Assembly (NCBI GenBank): GCA_018436705.1
Contig: JAHDLA010000019.1
Location: 1-64,000 of the forward strand
Source of the DNA: Sedimentibacter sp.
GTDB lineage: Bacteria > Bacillota > Clostridia > Tissierellales > Sedimentibacteraceae
Length of the DNA stretch: 64,000 bases
Direction of reading: 5' to 3'
A program made the position numbers and the translations under genes. Position 1 is the stretch's first letter. Each line of letters starts with the position of its first letter. Below, one piece after another: positions 8,248-16,574 of the stretch. The notes under the pieces were generated by a model. That model was not told the origin of the DNA. It made no database searches and was given only the letters and a program-made list of their open reading frames with translations.

Positions 8248-8375
8248 TGTAAAGAGTTTGCAATTTATTTGTAAATATCCAGTAATCAAACCCAAGCAAT
8301 TATATCATTATTTGTCGATATAATAAAGACAAAACTTTTTTTATTTCTTACAATTTATTTACAATTAAAATTGAC
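8248..8375. promoter_or_regulatory. Two sets of 11-bp-spaced hexamers upstream of the phosphate transporter
   Basis: Minus strand hexamers TTTACA, ATTGCA, TTTACA and ATTACT begin at plus positions 48, 59, 70 and 81 of the 8200s, an exact 11-bp period just before the ribosome binding site. A second run of TTACAA, TTACAA and ATTGAC on the plus strand repeats at 8348, 8359 and 8370. PhoP boxes of Gram-positive bacteria have this TTWACA/11-bp layout. Low-complexity AT-rich DNA could produce it by chance. No gene is seen in 8231-8446. Confidence 0.3.
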
Positions 8376-8415
8376 ATAAATCTATAAATAAATACAATTT
8401 ATAAACTTGTAAAAT

Positions 8416-8443
8416 TAAAAAAAGCCCCGAAGGGCTTCTTTTA
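8416..8443 (-). terminator. Terminator of the ptb-buk-vor operon
   Basis: Minus strand AAGCCC-TTCG-GGGCTT with a UUCG loop followed by U7 lies directly downstream of the last subunit gene. Confidence 0.92.
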
Positions 8444-8446
8444 ATT

Positions 8447-8992
8447 TTATACTGATTTTACTGATTCCGCACCTTTTGCCAAAGCATCTTTATTCAGAGG
8501 GACTAAGTGGCTTTTGTTTTCACCGAATACTTTTACAAAAGCCTTAAGAACAGAATCGAACTCAACTGTTTTTGCTAACTCCAGATATGCACCAAGCATT
8601 ACCATATTTGCTACCTTACTGTTTCCCAATTCCAACGCCAACTCATTTGCATTTACATAGTATGCTTCAATATCGGTTCTTGTTGGTTTTATATCTATCA
8701 ATGATTTGTTTATAACTAATTTTCCGCCTGGAACCAGTTCTTGTTCAAATTTAACAAGTGAAGGCAGATTCATAACTATTGCTGCCGTGCCGTCCTTAGA
8801 TATAAGCGGTGAGCCTACTTCATCATCTGACACAACAACCGCACAGTTTGCAGTACCGCCTCTCATTTCCGGTCCGTAGGAAGGCATCCATGTAACATTT
8901 CTTCCTTCAATCATTCCTGCATAAGCCAAAAGTTTTCCTATAGCCATAACACCCTGACCGCCAAATCCAGCCATTATTACTTTTTCTTCCAT
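8447..8992 (-). CDS. 2-oxoacid:ferredoxin oxidoreductase, gamma subunit
   Basis: The gamma subunit of the four-part KOR/VOR family. The N-terminal VIMAGFGGQGVMAIGKLLAYAG and PSYGPEMRGGTANC motifs are hallmarks of the domain. I start at the internal ATG (8990-8992, MEEKVIMAGF) because AGGAGGG lies 9 bases upstream. The longer reading from 9010 would put the site inside the coding region. It is the last gene of the operon, after the delta, alpha and beta subunits. With ptb and buk in the same operon, the substrate is most likely a branched-chain 2-oxoacid from Val, Leu or Ile; 2-oxoglutarate is the main alternative. Confidence 0.93.
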   Translation of the reverse strand: MEEKVIMAGFGGQGVMAIGKLLAYAGMIEGRNVTWMPSYGPEMRGGTANCAVVVSDDEVGSPLISKDGTAAIVMNLPSLVKFEQELVPGGKLVINKSLIDIKPTRTDIEAYYVNANELALELGNSKVANMVMLGAYLELAKTVEFDSVLKAFVKVFGENKSHLVPLNKDALAKGAESVKSV

Positions 8993-8993
8993 A

Positions 8994-9740
8994 TTATTTA
9001 CCCTCCTCAAAATCTCTGAAATTTCCTAACGGATAATATGGAATCATATTATCTCTCAGCCAATCCAACGCTTTTACAGGAGTCAGTCCCCAGTTTGTAG
9101 GGCATGATGACAATACTTCAACTATTGCAAAACCTTCACCTTTTATCTGACATTCAAATGCTCTTTTTATCGCTTTTTTAGCTTTTCTTATGTTAGCGGG
9201 GGTATCAACCGAAACTCTTTCAACAAATTTTGCTCCGTTTATTGTTGCCAGCATTTCAGCAATTCTTATAGGTCTTCCGCAAAGATCTTCATCTCTTCCA
9301 AGAGGAGATGTGGTAGTTTTCTGACCTACCAAAGTTGTAGGTGCCATCTGGCCGCCTGTCATGCCGTAAATAGCGTTATTTACGAAAATTGTAGTTATTT
9401 TTTCTGCTCTGTGAGCCGCATGTACTATTTCTGCTGAACCTATTGATGCAAGGTCGCCATCTCCCTGATACGTAAATACGACCTTATCTGGTAGAGCTCT
9501 TTTAATTCCTGTAGCTACTGCAGGAGCTCTTCCGTGTGCAGCCTCCTGCATATCACAGTTAAAATAATTATAGGCAAGAACTGAGCATCCAACAGGAGCA
9601 ACACCTATGGCTTCACCAAGCACTCCCAACTCTACTAATGTTTCCGCAACTAATTTATGAATAACTCCGTGAGTGCAACCTGGACAGTAATGAAACGGAA
9701 CATCTGTCAAGCCTTTTGATTTTTCATATACAATTGTCAT
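8994..9740 (-). CDS. 2-oxoacid:ferredoxin oxidoreductase, beta subunit (TPP-binding)
   Basis: Thiamine pyrophosphate-binding subunit that decarboxylates the 2-oxoacid. The TPP/Mg motif is GDGD (93-96) through NN (121-122) in [14 protein letters not shown]. The N-terminal CPGCTHG and PVGCSV segments are typical of the KorB/VorA type. At 248 aa it has the usual length of the separate-subunit enzyme. The start codon overlaps the stop of the alpha subunit gene (TAATG), which keeps subunit production balanced. Physiological direction here is oxidative, feeding reduced ferredoxin and acyl-CoA to the Ptb/Buk pair. Confidence 0.95.
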   Translation of the reverse strand: MTIVYEKSKGLTDVPFHYCPGCTHGVIHKLVAETLVELGVLGEAIGVAPVGCSVLAYNYFNCDMQEAAHGRAPAVATGIKRALPDKVVFTYQGDGDLASIGSAEIVHAAHRAEKITTIFVNNAIYGMTGGQMAPTTLVGQKTTTSPLGRDEDLCGRPIRIAEMLATINGAKFVERVSVDTPANIRKAKKAIKRAFECQIKGEGFAIVEVLSSCPTNWGLTPVKALDWLRDNMIPYYPLGNFRDFEEGK

Positions 9741-10801
9741 TATTTTGTACCTCCTGCTATTTTTTCAATATCCGCCAGAATACTAGCCGGTGTAGGAACC
9801 ATACCGCCCTGTGTTCCATTGAAATAAACAGGTAATTTTCCGGCGATACCGATTTTAACATCGTCAATCATCTGTCCCGCACTCATTTCCACTGTCAATA
9901 TACCCTTAGCTTTATTTCCTATAGTATTAAATACATCATACGGGAACGGCCACAAAGTTATCGGTCTTATAATTCCTACTTTTATCCCTTTTTGTTCAGC
10001 CTGTTTCATAGCTGTCTTAACAATTCTTGAAGTAGTACCGTATGCAACCAGCACAACTTCAGCTTCTTCCAATCCGTATGTTTCGCACATTACTTCATTT
10101 TCTTCCATTAATTTATATTTTTTCTCGAGGTTAGAATTGTGGACCTGGAGAGCTTCTGCCTGTAAATAAAGGGAATTAATAATGTTTGGTTTTCTTTTCT
10201 CTTCAGTACCTGTAGTTGCCCAATCCTTAGGAGGAAGATCTATTTTTTCAGGCTCTTTAAATTCAACAGCCTCCATCATTTGTCCTATCATGCCGTCTGC
10301 GCATATAAGAACAGGATTTCTGTAATAATCTGCTTTATCAAACCCCATTATAATTAAATCAACTATCTCCTGTATGCTTGCAGGCGCATAGCAAAGTGTA
10401 CGATAATCGCCGTTTCCGCCGCCTCTTGTTGACTGAAAATAGTCTGCCTGACCTGGTTGAATACTTCCAAGACCAGGGCCGCCTCTCATCATGTTAACAA
10501 TAACACATGGTATTTCAGCACCGGCTGCATATGTGATTCCTTCTTGCTTCAATGATATTCCAGGGCTTGAAGAAGCTGTCATACATCTTGCTCCTGCTCC
10601 TCCTGCTCCATAAACCATATTTATAGCAGCGATTTCACTTTCTGCCTGTAAAAATACTCCTCCGGCCTCCGGCAATGCTTTTGACATATATTCTGGGATT
10701 TCACTTGAAGGAGTAATTGGATATCCGAAAAAATATTTGCAGCCTGCTTTTATAGCTGCAGCTCCAACAGCCTCATTACCTTTCATTAATACTTTAGACA
10801 T
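9740..10801 (-). CDS. vorB: 2-oxoacid:ferredoxin oxidoreductase, alpha subunit
   Basis: Pyrimidine-binding subunit of the oxidoreductase. Features seen are the start [55 protein letters not shown] and the [16 protein letters not shown] segment, all characteristic of the VorB/KorA subunit. A C-terminal transketolase-like region begins near residue 250 ([17 protein letters not shown]). Length 353 aa is normal. An AGGTAG-type site precedes the ATG, and the ferredoxin-like subunit ends 15 bases upstream. VorB is preferred over KorA because of the ptb-buk neighbours. Confidence 0.92.
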   Translation of the reverse strand: MSKVLMKGNEAVGAAAIKAGCKYFFGYPITPSSEIPEYMSKALPEAGGVFLQAESEIAAINMVYGAGGAGARCMTASSSPGISLKQEGITYAAGAEIPCVIVNMMRGGPGLGSIQPGQADYFQSTRGGGNGDYRTLCYAPASIQEIVDLIIMGFDKADYYRNPVLICADGMIGQMMEAVEFKEPEKIDLPPKDWATTGTEEKRKPNIINSLYLQAEALQVHNSNLEKKYKLMEENEVMCETYGLEEAEVVLVAYGTTSRIVKTAMKQAEQKGIKVGIIRPITLWPFPYDVFNTIGNKAKGILTVEMSAGQMIDDVKIGIAGKLPVYFNGTQGGMVPTPASILADIEKIAGGTK

Positions 10802-10816
10802 AATCTACCTCCACTA

Positions 10817-11032
10817 TTATAATCTTTCTACTGTTATTACTGAATCCGGACACATAATTGCACAACTACCGCAAGCAATACATTTCTCTTGGTCAACTAC
10901 ATGAGCAGGGCAATATCCTTTTCCATTAATTTTCTCTTTGTTCAATTCGATGATTTTTACCGGACATACCGTTACACACAATTCGCAACCCTTGCATGCA
11001 TCCTCATTAAATGTAACTTTTCCTTTTGCCAT
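10817..11032 (-). CDS. 2[4Fe-4S] ferredoxin-like delta subunit of the oxidoreductase
   Basis: A 71-residue protein with two complete cluster motifs: Cys13-x2-Cys16-x2-Cys19-x3-Cys23-Pro and Cys51-x2-Cys54-x2-Cys57-x3-Cys61-Pro. An additional Cys41 sits between them. It should carry electrons from the TPP site to free ferredoxin. Position immediately before the alpha subunit gene and the GGAGG-led start make it the delta subunit of the complex and not a free-standing ferredoxin. Confidence 0.93.
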   Translation of the reverse strand: MAKGKVTFNEDACKGCELCVTVCPVKIIELNKEKINGKGYCPAHVVDQEKCIACGSCAIMCPDSVITVERL

Positions 11033-11048
11033 TATAATACCTCCATTC

Positions 11049-11723
11049 TCAACTCATCCATTCTTCCCTCATATAAAGATTTATGGGGAACAATTTTTCT
11101 AATATTTCTTTGTTTTTTATATCAGCTGCTGCCTTGTTGATAACAACTTCATATCTAATGGGAATATCTGTTTCCCATGATACTTTCTTTGTTAATTCAT
11201 GGCCGAATTCAACATCTTCTGCCGTCGTTTCCTTCAGCATATGCGTATTGTTAATTAATCCAGTCACCTTCAATTTTGACGTTGCTTCTATTAAGCGTAA
11301 ATATTTCAATGCTCCTTCAACAGTGCTTGTCTCGGGTCTGTTTCCGTTTATCACGAAAAACATATCATAATCAGTGCTCTTAATTTGCTCTGAGTACCTT
11401 GCAAGAACTCTCGCGCCTACAGGATCCCCCCCAACGTCAAGTATGGACTTTTCATTTGAATTTAATATCACGCCTGTTAATTCTGCCGGCAACGCAGGTA
11501 TATCAATCGCAGTATTTTTTATGCTTGAATCAAACACCTTCACTCCAATTTTTTCGAAAAAATCTCTTTTTTCTCTGGATCTGAAGTAAGGATTCACTAT
11601 ATCCAAATCAGCGATACTTACATTTTCATACTGTTCTTTCATTTTTACCGCATAGTTGACAGAAAATTCAGACTTACCGCTTCCATAATGACCTATTACA
11701 ATAACTAGCCTCTTATCCAGCAT
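11049..11723 (-). CDS. P-loop ATP-binding protein in the 2-oxoacid oxidoreductase operon
   Basis: A 224-residue SIMIBI-like ATPase. The Walker A motif GHYGSGKS is at residues 11-18, followed by a deviant switch segment ADLDIVNPYFRSREKRDF and a Walker B-like ILDVGGDP. Later IVNGNRPETSTVEG and GLINNTHM resemble nucleotide-recognition loops of this class. The ATG at 11721-11723 follows GGGAGGAG; a longer frame exists but overlaps that site. It lies between buk and the ferredoxin subunit in one transcript. The function is unknown to me. Assembly, cluster delivery or cofactor loading for the oxidoreductase is a guess from context. Confidence 0.75.
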   Translation of the reverse strand: MLDKRLVIVIGHYGSGKSEFSVNYAVKMKEQYENVSIADLDIVNPYFRSREKRDFFEKIGVKVFDSSIKNTAIDIPALPAELTGVILNSNEKSILDVGGDPVGARVLARYSEQIKSTDYDMFFVINGNRPETSTVEGALKYLRLIEATSKLKVTGLINNTHMLKETTAEDVEFGHELTKKVSWETDIPIRYEVVINKAAADIKNKEILEKLFPINLYMREEWMS

Positions 11724-11747
11724 ATTACTCCTCCCTTCGGCCATACA

Positions 11748-12815
11748 CTATTTGTATTCCTTGGCGGATTCTTCCTTATTCAATACTCTGAGTCCTCCCT
11801 GAGCCAGAGCTAAAAGCTCGTCCTCTCCGGGATAAGCAATTACTTCGGATATAAATTTTACTTTTTTCTCAATCATATCCACAAAGTATTTATCATAGGC
11901 TATTCCGCCTGTAATCAGAATTGCATCAACCTCACCGTCAAGTGCTACGGCATATTCCCCTATGGCCTTTGCAACCTGGTATGCCATTGCTCCATATACC
12001 AGCTCTGCCTTCTTATCTCCTGCCTGTGCTTTTTCGCTTACATCCTTGGCACTGTTAGTTCCAAGGTATGCGCTTAAACCGGCTTTGCCTACAATCATCT
12101 TTTTAATTTCTGCCTGCGTGTACTTTCCGCTGAAGCATGCGTTAATTAACTGCTCAGCCGGAAGAGACCCTGATCTTTCAGGAGAAAATGGTCCTTCTCC
12201 GTTTAAAGCGTTGTTCACATCAATAACTTTTCCTTTTCTGTGTGCTCCTACGGAAATTCCGCCGCCCAAGTGAGCAACCACAAAATTCATATCTTCATAT
12301 TTTTTACCGAATCTCTCAGCAGCTGCTCTTCTGGCAACTGCTTTTTGATTAAGTGCATGCCATATGCTTACTCTTTCAAAAGCAGGATGGCCGCTCAATC
12401 TTGCAGTTTCATCAAGTTCATCCACAACTACAGGATCTACTATGAATGACTGTATTCCTGCTTCATCTGCAATAGAACGAGCTATCAGCCCTCCAAGATT
12501 TGATGCATGTTCTCCTACAATATTTGCAGTCAAATCTTCAATCAATTTATCATTTACAGCGTAAGTCCCTCCCTCAATCGGCTTAAGCAATCCGCCTCTT
12601 CCTACAACTGCATCCAGTGATCCAAGCGATATGTTATTATTTTTGAGTTCATCAATAATTAAATTTTTTCTGAATTCAAACTGATCAGCCACTTTTAAGT
12701 ATTTGCCCAACTCCTCATTTGAGTGTCTGAGCGTAGTCTCAAATACAGAGCGCTCATCTTCAAAAACTGCAATTTTTGTTGATGTGCTTCCTGGGTTGAT
12801 TATTAATTGTTTCAT
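11748..12815 (-). CDS. buk: Butyrate (branched-chain fatty acid) kinase
   Basis: Acetokinase-superfamily enzyme that makes ATP and a carboxylate from acyl phosphate. Seen are the phosphate-1 motif INPGSTSTKIAVFED near the start, VVGRGGLLKPIEGGTY, the HLGGGISVGAHRKGKVIDVNNAL nucleotide loop, and the C-terminal ILITGGIAYDKYFVDMI. Length 355 aa fits Buk rather than the longer AckA. It follows ptb by a single base, as in butyrate and bkd operons. With a branched-chain oxidoreductase downstream, isobutyrate, isovalerate and 2-methylbutyrate are likely products along with butyrate. Confidence 0.95.
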   Translation of the reverse strand: MKQLIINPGSTSTKIAVFEDERSVFETTLRHSNEELGKYLKVADQFEFRKNLIIDELKNNNISLGSLDAVVGRGGLLKPIEGGTYAVNDKLIEDLTANIVGEHASNLGGLIARSIADEAGIQSFIVDPVVVDELDETARLSGHPAFERVSIWHALNQKAVARRAAAERFGKKYEDMNFVVAHLGGGISVGAHRKGKVIDVNNALNGEGPFSPERSGSLPAEQLINACFSGKYTQAEIKKMIVGKAGLSAYLGTNSAKDVSEKAQAGDKKAELVYGAMAYQVAKAIGEYAVALDGEVDAILITGGIAYDKYFVDMIEKKVKFISEVIAYPGEDELLALAQGGLRVLNKEESAKEYK

Positions 12816-12816
12816 A

Positions 12817-13737
12817 CTATTCTCCTTTAAATGATGAAACTAATACAGAAAGTGCGATTGAATTTAATTTCGCCTTATCTGAATCAGCTCTCGACGTTAA
12901 CACTATAGGGGCTCCTGCTCCTAAAATTATTCCTGCATTTTCAGCATTAGCCAGATATGTCAAAGCCTTATAAAATACATTTCCTGCTTCGATATTCGGC
13001 ATAAGAAGTATATCGGCATCTCCTGCAACCTCGCCCTTGATACCTTTTAGCTCTGCAGCTTCTTTTGAAATTGCATTGTCCAGGGCATATGGGCCTTCAA
13101 CTATACATCCCGAAATTTTCCCTTCTTTCTGCATTTCGACAAGTTCGTGAGCGTCCAGCGTTGCCTGCATTTTAGGGTTTACTTTTTCTTTGGCGCAAAT
13201 AGCTGCAACCTTAGGGACTTCCACTCCAAGCGCACGACTTAATTTTACAGAATTCTCTACTATTTGTCTTTTATCATCTGCATTCGGTGCTATACTCATA
13301 GCAGCGTCTGTAACAATAAAAAATTTATGATAAGCATCAGTTGAAAAAACAGCGGCATGACTGAGTATATTACCTGTCCTGAGTCCTATTTCTTTATTTA
13401 AAACAGCCTTTAAAATAATTGATGTATCGATTAATCCTTTCATAACTACATCGGCTTTTTTGCTGCTTACAAGTGAAACAGCTTTTTTACAAGCCTCCGG
13501 TCCATCTTTTTCATCTATTATTTCAATATTTTTCAGATCAAATTTTATTTCTTTTGATAAATCGATTATTTTTTCTTTGTCGCCTATTAGAATAGGCTCG
13601 CATATTTTTTCATCTACTGCTGCCTTTAATGCTTTTAAAACATCTTCATCCTGAGCAAAAGCAACTGCTATTTTTGCCGGTCCGTGTGCTTCGGCATATT
13701 CCTGAGCATGTTTTATTATTTCTACAAATTTTTTCAC
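12817..13737 (-). CDS. ptb: Phosphate butyryltransferase
   Basis: Converts butyryl- or branched acyl-CoA and phosphate to acyl phosphate. I start at GTG 13735-13737 (product (M)KKFVEIIKHAQ), preceded by GAGGTGA at 5 bases. The longer frame upstream would cover the sigma-54 promoter. The phosphotransacylase fold shows in VVMKGLIDTSIILKAVLN, FFIVTDAAMSIAPNADDKRQIVENSV and the C-terminal GAGAPIVLTSRADS. The 306-aa size is normal for Ptb. It is the first gene of the operon ptb-buk-ATPase-ferredoxin-alpha-beta-gamma. Confidence 0.95.
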   Translation of the reverse strand: MKKFVEIIKHAQEYAEAHGPAKIAVAFAQDEDVLKALKAAVDEKICEPILIGDKEKIIDLSKEIKFDLKNIEIIDEKDGPEACKKAVSLVSSKKADVVMKGLIDTSIILKAVLNKEIGLRTGNILSHAAVFSTDAYHKFFIVTDAAMSIAPNADDKRQIVENSVKLSRALGVEVPKVAAICAKEKVNPKMQATLDAHELVEMQKEGKISGCIVEGPYALDNAISKEAAELKGIKGEVAGDADILLMPNIEAGNVFYKALTYLANAENAGIILGAGAPIVLTSRADSDKAKLNSIALSVLVSSFKGE

Positions 13738-13761
13738 TTTCTCACCTCGCATTAAATATTG

Positions 13762-13777
13762 AGCAATTTTCATGCCA
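13762..13777 (-). promoter_or_regulatory. Sigma-54 (-24/-12) promoter of the ptb operon
   Basis: Minus strand TGGCATGAAAATTGCT matches the TGGCAC-N5-TTGCW consensus with one change. The GG and GC dinucleotides are exactly 12 bases apart. The predicted start at about 13751 leaves a 14-base leader holding the GAGGTGA site of ptb. A sigma-54 activator gene lies just upstream. Confidence 0.82.
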
Positions 13778-13803
13778 ACTTTGATAATCTGATAAATAAA
13801 AAT

Positions 13804-13831
13804 GCCAATCACTGAAATTTCAATGATTGGC
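13804..13831. promoter_or_regulatory. 28-bp palindrome between the activator gene and ptb
   Basis: GCCAATCA (13804-13811) and TGATTGGC (13824-13831) flank an inner TGAAATTTCA, giving a 28-bp palindrome with one mismatched pair. It is about 67 bases upstream of the predicted ptb start, suitable for an activator site. On the minus strand it is followed by ATTTTTATTTAT, so it could also end the activator transcript. Confidence 0.6.
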
Positions 13832-13870
13832 TTATGTGAATAATTTTACTAAAATCACATCAAAAATAAC

Positions 13871-13930
13871 TTTGCATTAATTTGCGTGCAATTACTTGCA
13901 ACTTGTATTTTTTTTGCATTTTTTTGCAAG
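13871..13930. promoter_or_regulatory. Cluster of TTGCA motifs upstream of ptb
   Basis: Five TTGC(A) motifs occur in 60 bases, including the inverted pair TTGC-GT-GCAA at 13882-13891 and TTGCAA at 13896-13901. They lie roughly 120-180 bases upstream of the sigma-54 start, where enhancer sites are usual. Sequence bias is a possible alternative. Confidence 0.35.
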
Positions 13931-13932
13931 CA

Positions 13933-15324
13933 TTATGAAATCCCGTGCTTTTCCATTTTGTAGTAAAGAGACCTGAGTGAAATACCCAGCACCTTCGCAG
14001 TTTCTGTCTTATTTTTATTTAGTCTGAAATATACGCTTTGTATATAATCTGATTCCGCTTTATCAATTACATTACTCAATCTGGTCAGCTTCGCTTCTTT
14101 TTCCACAACACACTGCTGAGAGCTTTGCTTTTTACTGTACAGCAGATGCGGAAGATGTTCAACCTGAATAATTCTTTCGTTAATATTCATATTTATTATA
14201 GAACGTCCGACAATGTTTTCAAGCTCTCTTACATTTCCGGGCCAGTTATAATGAATGAGAATATATAATGCATCATCTGCAATATCTTGTATGTGCCTTC
14301 CATACTCATCGTTAAATTTTACAATAAAATTTTTAATAAGCAATGGTATATCTTCTTTGCGGTCACGCAAAGGAGGTATCACAATTGGAAGTATATTTAA
14401 TCTATAAAATAAATCCTCTCTGAATTTTCCTTCTTTTACAGCTTTAATAAGATCAGCGTTTGTTGCAGCAATAATTCTGACATCCACCGAAATCGGATGG
14501 TTGCTTCCAACCTTCATGATTTCTTTTTCCTGCAAAACTCTCAGAAGCTTTGCCTGAGTATTCATGCTTATTTCAGATATTTCGTCCAAAAATATGGTGC
14601 CTTTATCAGCTTCTTCAAAAAGACCCTTTTTACCACCCTTTAAAGCTCCTGTAAATGAGCCTTCCTCATATCCAAAAAGCTCACTTTCAAGTAAAGTGTC
14701 TGAAAGTGCAGCACAATTCACTCTTACAAAGTTATTTCCTGACCTTTTGCTTTGAGCATGTATTGAATTTGCAAAAAGTTCTTTTCCTGTTCCGCTTTCA
14801 CCCCTCAGCAAAACTGTTGCAGGCACCTTTGCTGCTCTTTCTATCATTTTTTTGACTTCGAGCATTGCAGCAGATTCACCGATTATATCTTCAGGTTTGT
14901 ATTTATATGAAAGTTCTCTTAATTTTTTTTCAGCCTTGTTTAGTTTGTCTGTTAAGTCCTTAATACCAGAAATATCATGAAGAACGGCAACGCTGCCTTT
15001 CATTGCACCGTTTACTATAATTGGTGCTGCCTGAGCTACAACAGTCTTACCGCTGGGCCTAATTTTAAGCTTGGTATTTTCTACCGGCTTTTTTGTGGTA
15101 AGAACCTTCATATGTAGGCTTTCTCCCTGCTCTATATCATATAATGCATCTTTTCCTATAATATCATCTTTGTCCAGTCCGGTAATTTTAGTGTAAGCAG
15201 GGTTCACAAGTATGTGTTCCCCCTCTTCATTTACAACACTTATTGCATCTTGTGTCGCAAGAAGTACCGCTTCAAGCATTCCTTGATAATCCATGTTGTT
15301 AATTTCTATGTTAATATTATTCAT
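13933..15324 (-). CDS. PAS-domain sigma-54-dependent transcriptional activator (probable regulator of ptb operon)
   Basis: Enhancer-binding protein of 463 aa. An N-terminal PAS domain (about 15-120, AISVVNEEGEHILVNPAYTKITG) senses an unknown ligand. The AAA+ domain (about 145-375) has Walker A GESGTGKE, Walker B GTIFLDEI, the sigma-54 contact loop as GSFTGA and not GAFTGA, and the [11 protein letters not shown] sensor II region. A Fis-type helix-turn-helix closes the protein (TETAKVLGISLRSLYYKMEKHGI). The ATG at 15322-15324 follows GGGAG. Its position before ptb and the -24/-12 promoter make it the BkdR-like regulator of branched-chain acid oxidation; that link is inferred. Confidence 0.92.
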   Translation of the reverse strand: MNNINIEINNMDYQGMLEAVLLATQDAISVVNEEGEHILVNPAYTKITGLDKDDIIGKDALYDIEQGESLHMKVLTTKKPVENTKLKIRPSGKTVVAQAAPIIVNGAMKGSVAVLHDISGIKDLTDKLNKAEKKLRELSYKYKPEDIIGESAAMLEVKKMIERAAKVPATVLLRGESGTGKELFANSIHAQSKRSGNNFVRVNCAALSDTLLESELFGYEEGSFTGALKGGKKGLFEEADKGTIFLDEISEISMNTQAKLLRVLQEKEIMKVGSNHPISVDVRIIAATNADLIKAVKEGKFREDLFYRLNILPIVIPPLRDRKEDIPLLIKNFIVKFNDEYGRHIQDIADDALYILIHYNWPGNVRELENIVGRSIINMNINERIIQVEHLPHLLYSKKQSSQQCVVEKEAKLTRLSNVIDKAESDYIQSVYFRLNKNKTETAKVLGISLRSLYYKMEKHGIS

Positions 15325-15335
15325 ACTCACTCCCG

Positions 15336-16574
15336 CTATTCTTCAGCTGTAGTTGAAGTCGGAGATTCTGTAACTTCAATACTGATTTGCCCCTGTGAAA
15401 TAGATATAGTGTTAACTGTTTTTCCCGTAGTACATTCCAAATTTACATTGTTCGTGCCAGGTACAACAGTACTTAAATCCGCTGCAAGTGTCAAATCATT
15501 TTTCTTTAATTGATTTACAACACTTACAGGTCCGACTACATTAACTGTTATTTCATGTTCAGAATCCGGTATATCTGCATTAATACCTTCAGCTAAATTA
15601 TTAAACTGAATTTCAGATGCTTCAAATACAAAGTCTTTCTCAACAGTCTTTTCAATAACCGCGCTAACAACAGGATTTGTATTCAAATCCAGTATAATCA
15701 AGCTCTCAGCATCAAGTATTTCCCTTGAAGATAAAATGTTGTTAAATGCACCTGTTATATCAAGTTCAGAAACTTCAAGCTCGTTTATCGTATCCAAAAT
15801 ATCCTTTCTTGCAGCAATTTTTATTTTATCAGGCTTAACAGTAACGTCTGTAAGCTGATAACCTTCTTCGGGAGTTCCTGCTATGTTTGGTACAAGTTTC
15901 ACATACTTTGTAGGATAAATTGGAACTGTTACCTCAACATTGTCTATCGGCGCAGACATAAATATTTCCGTATCCGTTCCGTCATATACTCTGACCGGAA
16001 CAGTCTTAGTAACATTGTCGGCAGCTCCTTCTATATTTACTGTCGCTACAGCCATAGTAGCTGAATTTACAACACTTCTCGGTCCTGTAATCTTGACTGA
16101 TGACGGTTTTGATATAGGAAGCAATCTGTAGTAATCCTCCGCCTGACTGCCTTCATACTGAACATCCACATCCATAACTTTTGAAATAATGCTTTCTATG
16201 TTGCACGCAATTTGCGAAGGATAAAAATTCGTAATTTCAAGCCCGCTTGGTCCTGAAACTTCTATTTTTGCATTTGTTATACCTTCTGAAAATCCAAGCA
16301 AATCTATATATGCCGAAAAATCGCTGTTAGTAATATTAGTAAACTGATCGCTTGTACCTTCCACTTTTACATTCACCGTAAAATGATCCTTGTCCGAATT
16401 CATCAAAACAAGGTTTGAATTTTCAAGTGCGCTTAAGTTTTTGATGGTAACGGGAATGCTGTTATAATACTGTTCAAAAGGAGGGTTTGTTTCAACCATT
16501 ATGAACATCCACAATATTACAGAAACTACTAAACATGTTATTTGAATTAATATCTTATCGTTTTTTATTTTCAT
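15336..16574 (-). CDS. cdaR: YbbR-domain protein, regulator of CdaA
   Basis: A single N-terminal membrane helix (about residues 6-26, LIQITCLVVSVILWMFIMV) is followed by repeated YbbR domains exposed outside the cell, with several copies of a VTVPIYPTKYVKLVPN or VDVQYEGS type strand pattern. Homologues bind and modulate the diadenylate cyclase CdaA. The ATG (16572-16574) follows GGAG and lies inside the end of cdaA, a 20-base overlap typical of the cdaA-cdaR pair. The 412-aa length is usual. Normally glmM follows; here a sigma-54 activator gene follows after 11 bases. Confidence 0.93.
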   Translation of the reverse strand: MKIKNDKILIQITCLVVSVILWMFIMVETNPPFEQYYNSIPVTIKNLSALENSNLVLMNSDKDHFTVNVKVEGTSDQFTNITNSDFSAYIDLLGFSEGITNAKIEVSGPSGLEITNFYPSQIACNIESIISKVMDVDVQYEGSQAEDYYRLLPISKPSSVKITGPRSVVNSATMAVATVNIEGAADNVTKTVPVRVYDGTDTEIFMSAPIDNVEVTVPIYPTKYVKLVPNIAGTPEEGYQLTDVTVKPDKIKIAARKDILDTINELEVSELDITGAFNNILSSREILDAESLIILDLNTNPVVSAVIEKTVEKDFVFEASEIQFNNLAEGINADIPDSEHEITVNVVGPVSVVNQLKKNDLTLAADLSTVVPGTNNVNLECTTGKTVNTISISQGQISIEVTESPTSTTAEE

